Of a stretch of DNA of 64,000 bases, positions 63,087 to 64,000 are shown in pieces (position 1 is the first letter of the stretch; each line of letters opens with the position of its first letter). The DNA lies in assembly GCF_029168945.1 (NCBI RefSeq), contig NC_083604.1, forward strand, positions 62,450,211 through 62,514,210, read 5' to 3'. The position numbers and the translations under genes are program-made. The notes below the pieces were generated by a model. The model did no database searches, had not been told where the DNA came from, and saw nothing but the letters and a program-made list of their open reading frames with translations. This stretch comes from Cannabis sativa. Lineage: Eukaryota; Streptophyta; Magnoliopsida; Rosales; Cannabaceae.

Positions 63087-63124
63087 CCCTCCTGGACCGC
63101 CCGGATCCCACTAGTGAATAGAAA
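63087..63124. other. Filler DNA between 16S scrap and CACTA end
   Basis: Thirty-eight GC-richer bases of unknown origin, possibly further organelle-derived filler from break repair. Confidence 0.4.
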
Positions 63125-63368
63125 CACTACAAGAAAGGGGACCTTTTATCCCACTTTTTTAGTTAACAAAAATAAAAAATGGGATAAAAGATATATAAAG
63201 ACTTTTTATCCCACTTTTAGATTTGGCGCCTCAAATATGCAGCAAATATTTTTTTAGACAAGGGCTCTGTTTGGTAGAAAGTTAAAAAAAAAATATTAAA
63301 GGCAAAAAAATAATTTCAAGATTCCATTTTTATGATTTTGCCAAACAGGGGATAAATTTTTTAGGGAA

Positions 63369-63464
63369 ACCTTTTATCCCGGTTATTAGTTAAAAACCGG
63401 GATAAAAGGGTTTAGTGTGAAACCCTTTTATCCCGGTTTTTAACTAATAACCGGGATAAAAGGT
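63369..63464. repeat. Perfect 96-bp palindrome in the CACTA subterminal region
   Basis: Two 45-bp arms are exact reverse complements around a 6-base loop (AGTGTG). Each arm contains CCTTTTATCCCGG and its inverse, so the hairpin stacks four transposase-type repeat motifs. Confidence 0.95.
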
Positions 63465-63520
63465 CATCCCTAAAATCCCAAAACTTCAACCATCTCTGCT
63501 CGGTCGATTGACATAGTACA

Positions 63521-63618
63521 ACCCAGAAACCCTCTCGCCCAAACCCAGAAACCCTCGCCCAAACCCTCACGCAAACCCTCTCGCCCAAACCCTCTCGTCT
63601 AAATCCTCGCCCAAACCC
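63521..63618. repeat. CCCAAACCCTCTCG short tandem repeats
   Basis: Degenerate 13-17 bp units (CTCGCCCAAACCC, CTCTCGCCCAAACC) are repeated about six times. They resemble telomere repeats in part but are not CCCTAAA. Confidence 0.75.
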
Positions 63619-64000
63619 AAAAATTAACCCCAGCCCAAACTCCAGAATTCCATCCACTCCAATCGACATTGGAGGGCTCTTGCTCTCTACCACTGTAAGA
63701 GTTCATACTCAATATTGTTTCTTTTCTACTGTAAGAGATATATTCTCTATTTTCATTGAATATATAACAGCTCACTACTTCTCCACTCTTCTCTTGCATC
63801 TGTTTATTTCTATTAATTGTTGTTGCTGGAAATTGTTACTGTGTGAGAAAGATAACAGCAGCAGGTACTCATTCCCAGATTTGGTTCTCGGCAACTTTTC
63901 CAAACATTCCTTTATGTTATATAATAATAATAATATATTCCTTTGGAAACTGTAATACACTGCTTGGAAAATATGTCTAATAATAATAATATATTCCAGG

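Larger units (their letters stand above)
63125..64000 (+). mobile_element. CACTA (En/Spm) transposon terminus, continues past window
   Basis: It starts CACTACAAGAAAGGGG, the classic CACTA inverted terminus, preceded by AAA as possible 3-bp TSD. The subterminal region repeats CTTTTATCCC in both orientations (63142, 63170 inverted, 63204, 63371 and onward), as expected for transposase-binding subterminal repeats. From 63470 a CCCAAACCCTCTCG-rich stretch looks like the 5' UTR of an internal gene. No convincing transposase exon is seen before the window ends. Confidence 0.82.

Noticed and set aside
63104..63121. Polylinker-like sequence (CACTAGTGAAT beside a GGATCC), possible vector contamination
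   Set aside because: Only an ~11-bp match to cloning-vector sequence and the surroundings do not continue as vector; more likely chance within filler DNA, though raw reads would settle it.
63521..63618. Interstitial telomere-like repeat
   Set aside because: The units vary in length and do not match CCCTAAA; they are better explained as a C-rich 5' leader within the CACTA element.

Overview
This is a window of nuclear DNA from a flowering plant, very probably a eudicot. The evidence is a strongly AT-rich background, primer-binding sites for plant initiator tRNA-Met, L1-type LINEs, Ty1/copia and Ty3/gypsy LTR retrotransposons, a Helitron with a CTAG end, a CACTA terminus, and one spliced plant-specific gene with a canonical GT-AG intron. 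I suspect a Rosales (Cannabaceae-like) genome, but that is only an impression. Almost all of the window is transposable-element sequence. The single intact host gene I can support is a secreted PLAT-domain stress protein of 183 residues in two exons at 51018-51658.

Left part (1-32642): a stack of nested insertions. I use letters for the elements. Copia element S runs in the + direction and ends with its 3' LTR at 30784-32642; its 5' LTR lies left of the window. S has been hit four times: by related copia element R in the - direction (5' LTR 8877-10726, TSD GTAAC on the visible side); by a large non-coding Ty3/gypsy derivative W (10832-20708, TSD TTAAA, about 3-kb LTRs); by a 290-bp MULE-type MITE (20809-21098, 9-bp TSD); and by a minus-strand L1 LINE (about 21716-26643). 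R has itself been hit by copia element P in the + direction (1-4087 visible). The eroded gag of S is at 27950-28867.

Middle (32643-47939): an old Ty3/gypsy protease/RT remnant split by a 2.28-kb solo LTR with a perfect TSD (33397-35677, TCTTG), a Tat-like LTR scrap, the 3' end of a second LINE (RNase H), then T, the only complete copia element (37738-47939, TSD TCAAT). T encodes only a broken gag, has no pol, and its two LTRs are nearly identical.

Right part (47940-64000): a Helitron (47983-50205) carrying two MITEs; a palindromic MITE; the PLAT gene; three more TIR elements; remains of a chromovirus pol (54116-56282); the 3' end of another copia element V, whose LTR is split by a second solo gypsy LTR (57142-59522, TSD AATTG); a short plastid-type 16S rRNA scrap inside V's broken gag; and the end of a CACTA transposon containing a perfect 96-bp palindrome.

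The most interesting signal is in the copia family (P, R, S, T, V). It appears to be non-autonomous: long AT-rich leader, gag only, no pol. In three copies the gag zinc-knuckle codons are followed at the same place by a 93-104 bp segment with GT...AG ends, a CTAAC-like branch point and a pyrimidine tract. This is a conserved intron-like element in a family with no visible pol. No new defence, biosynthetic or regulatory gene system was found.
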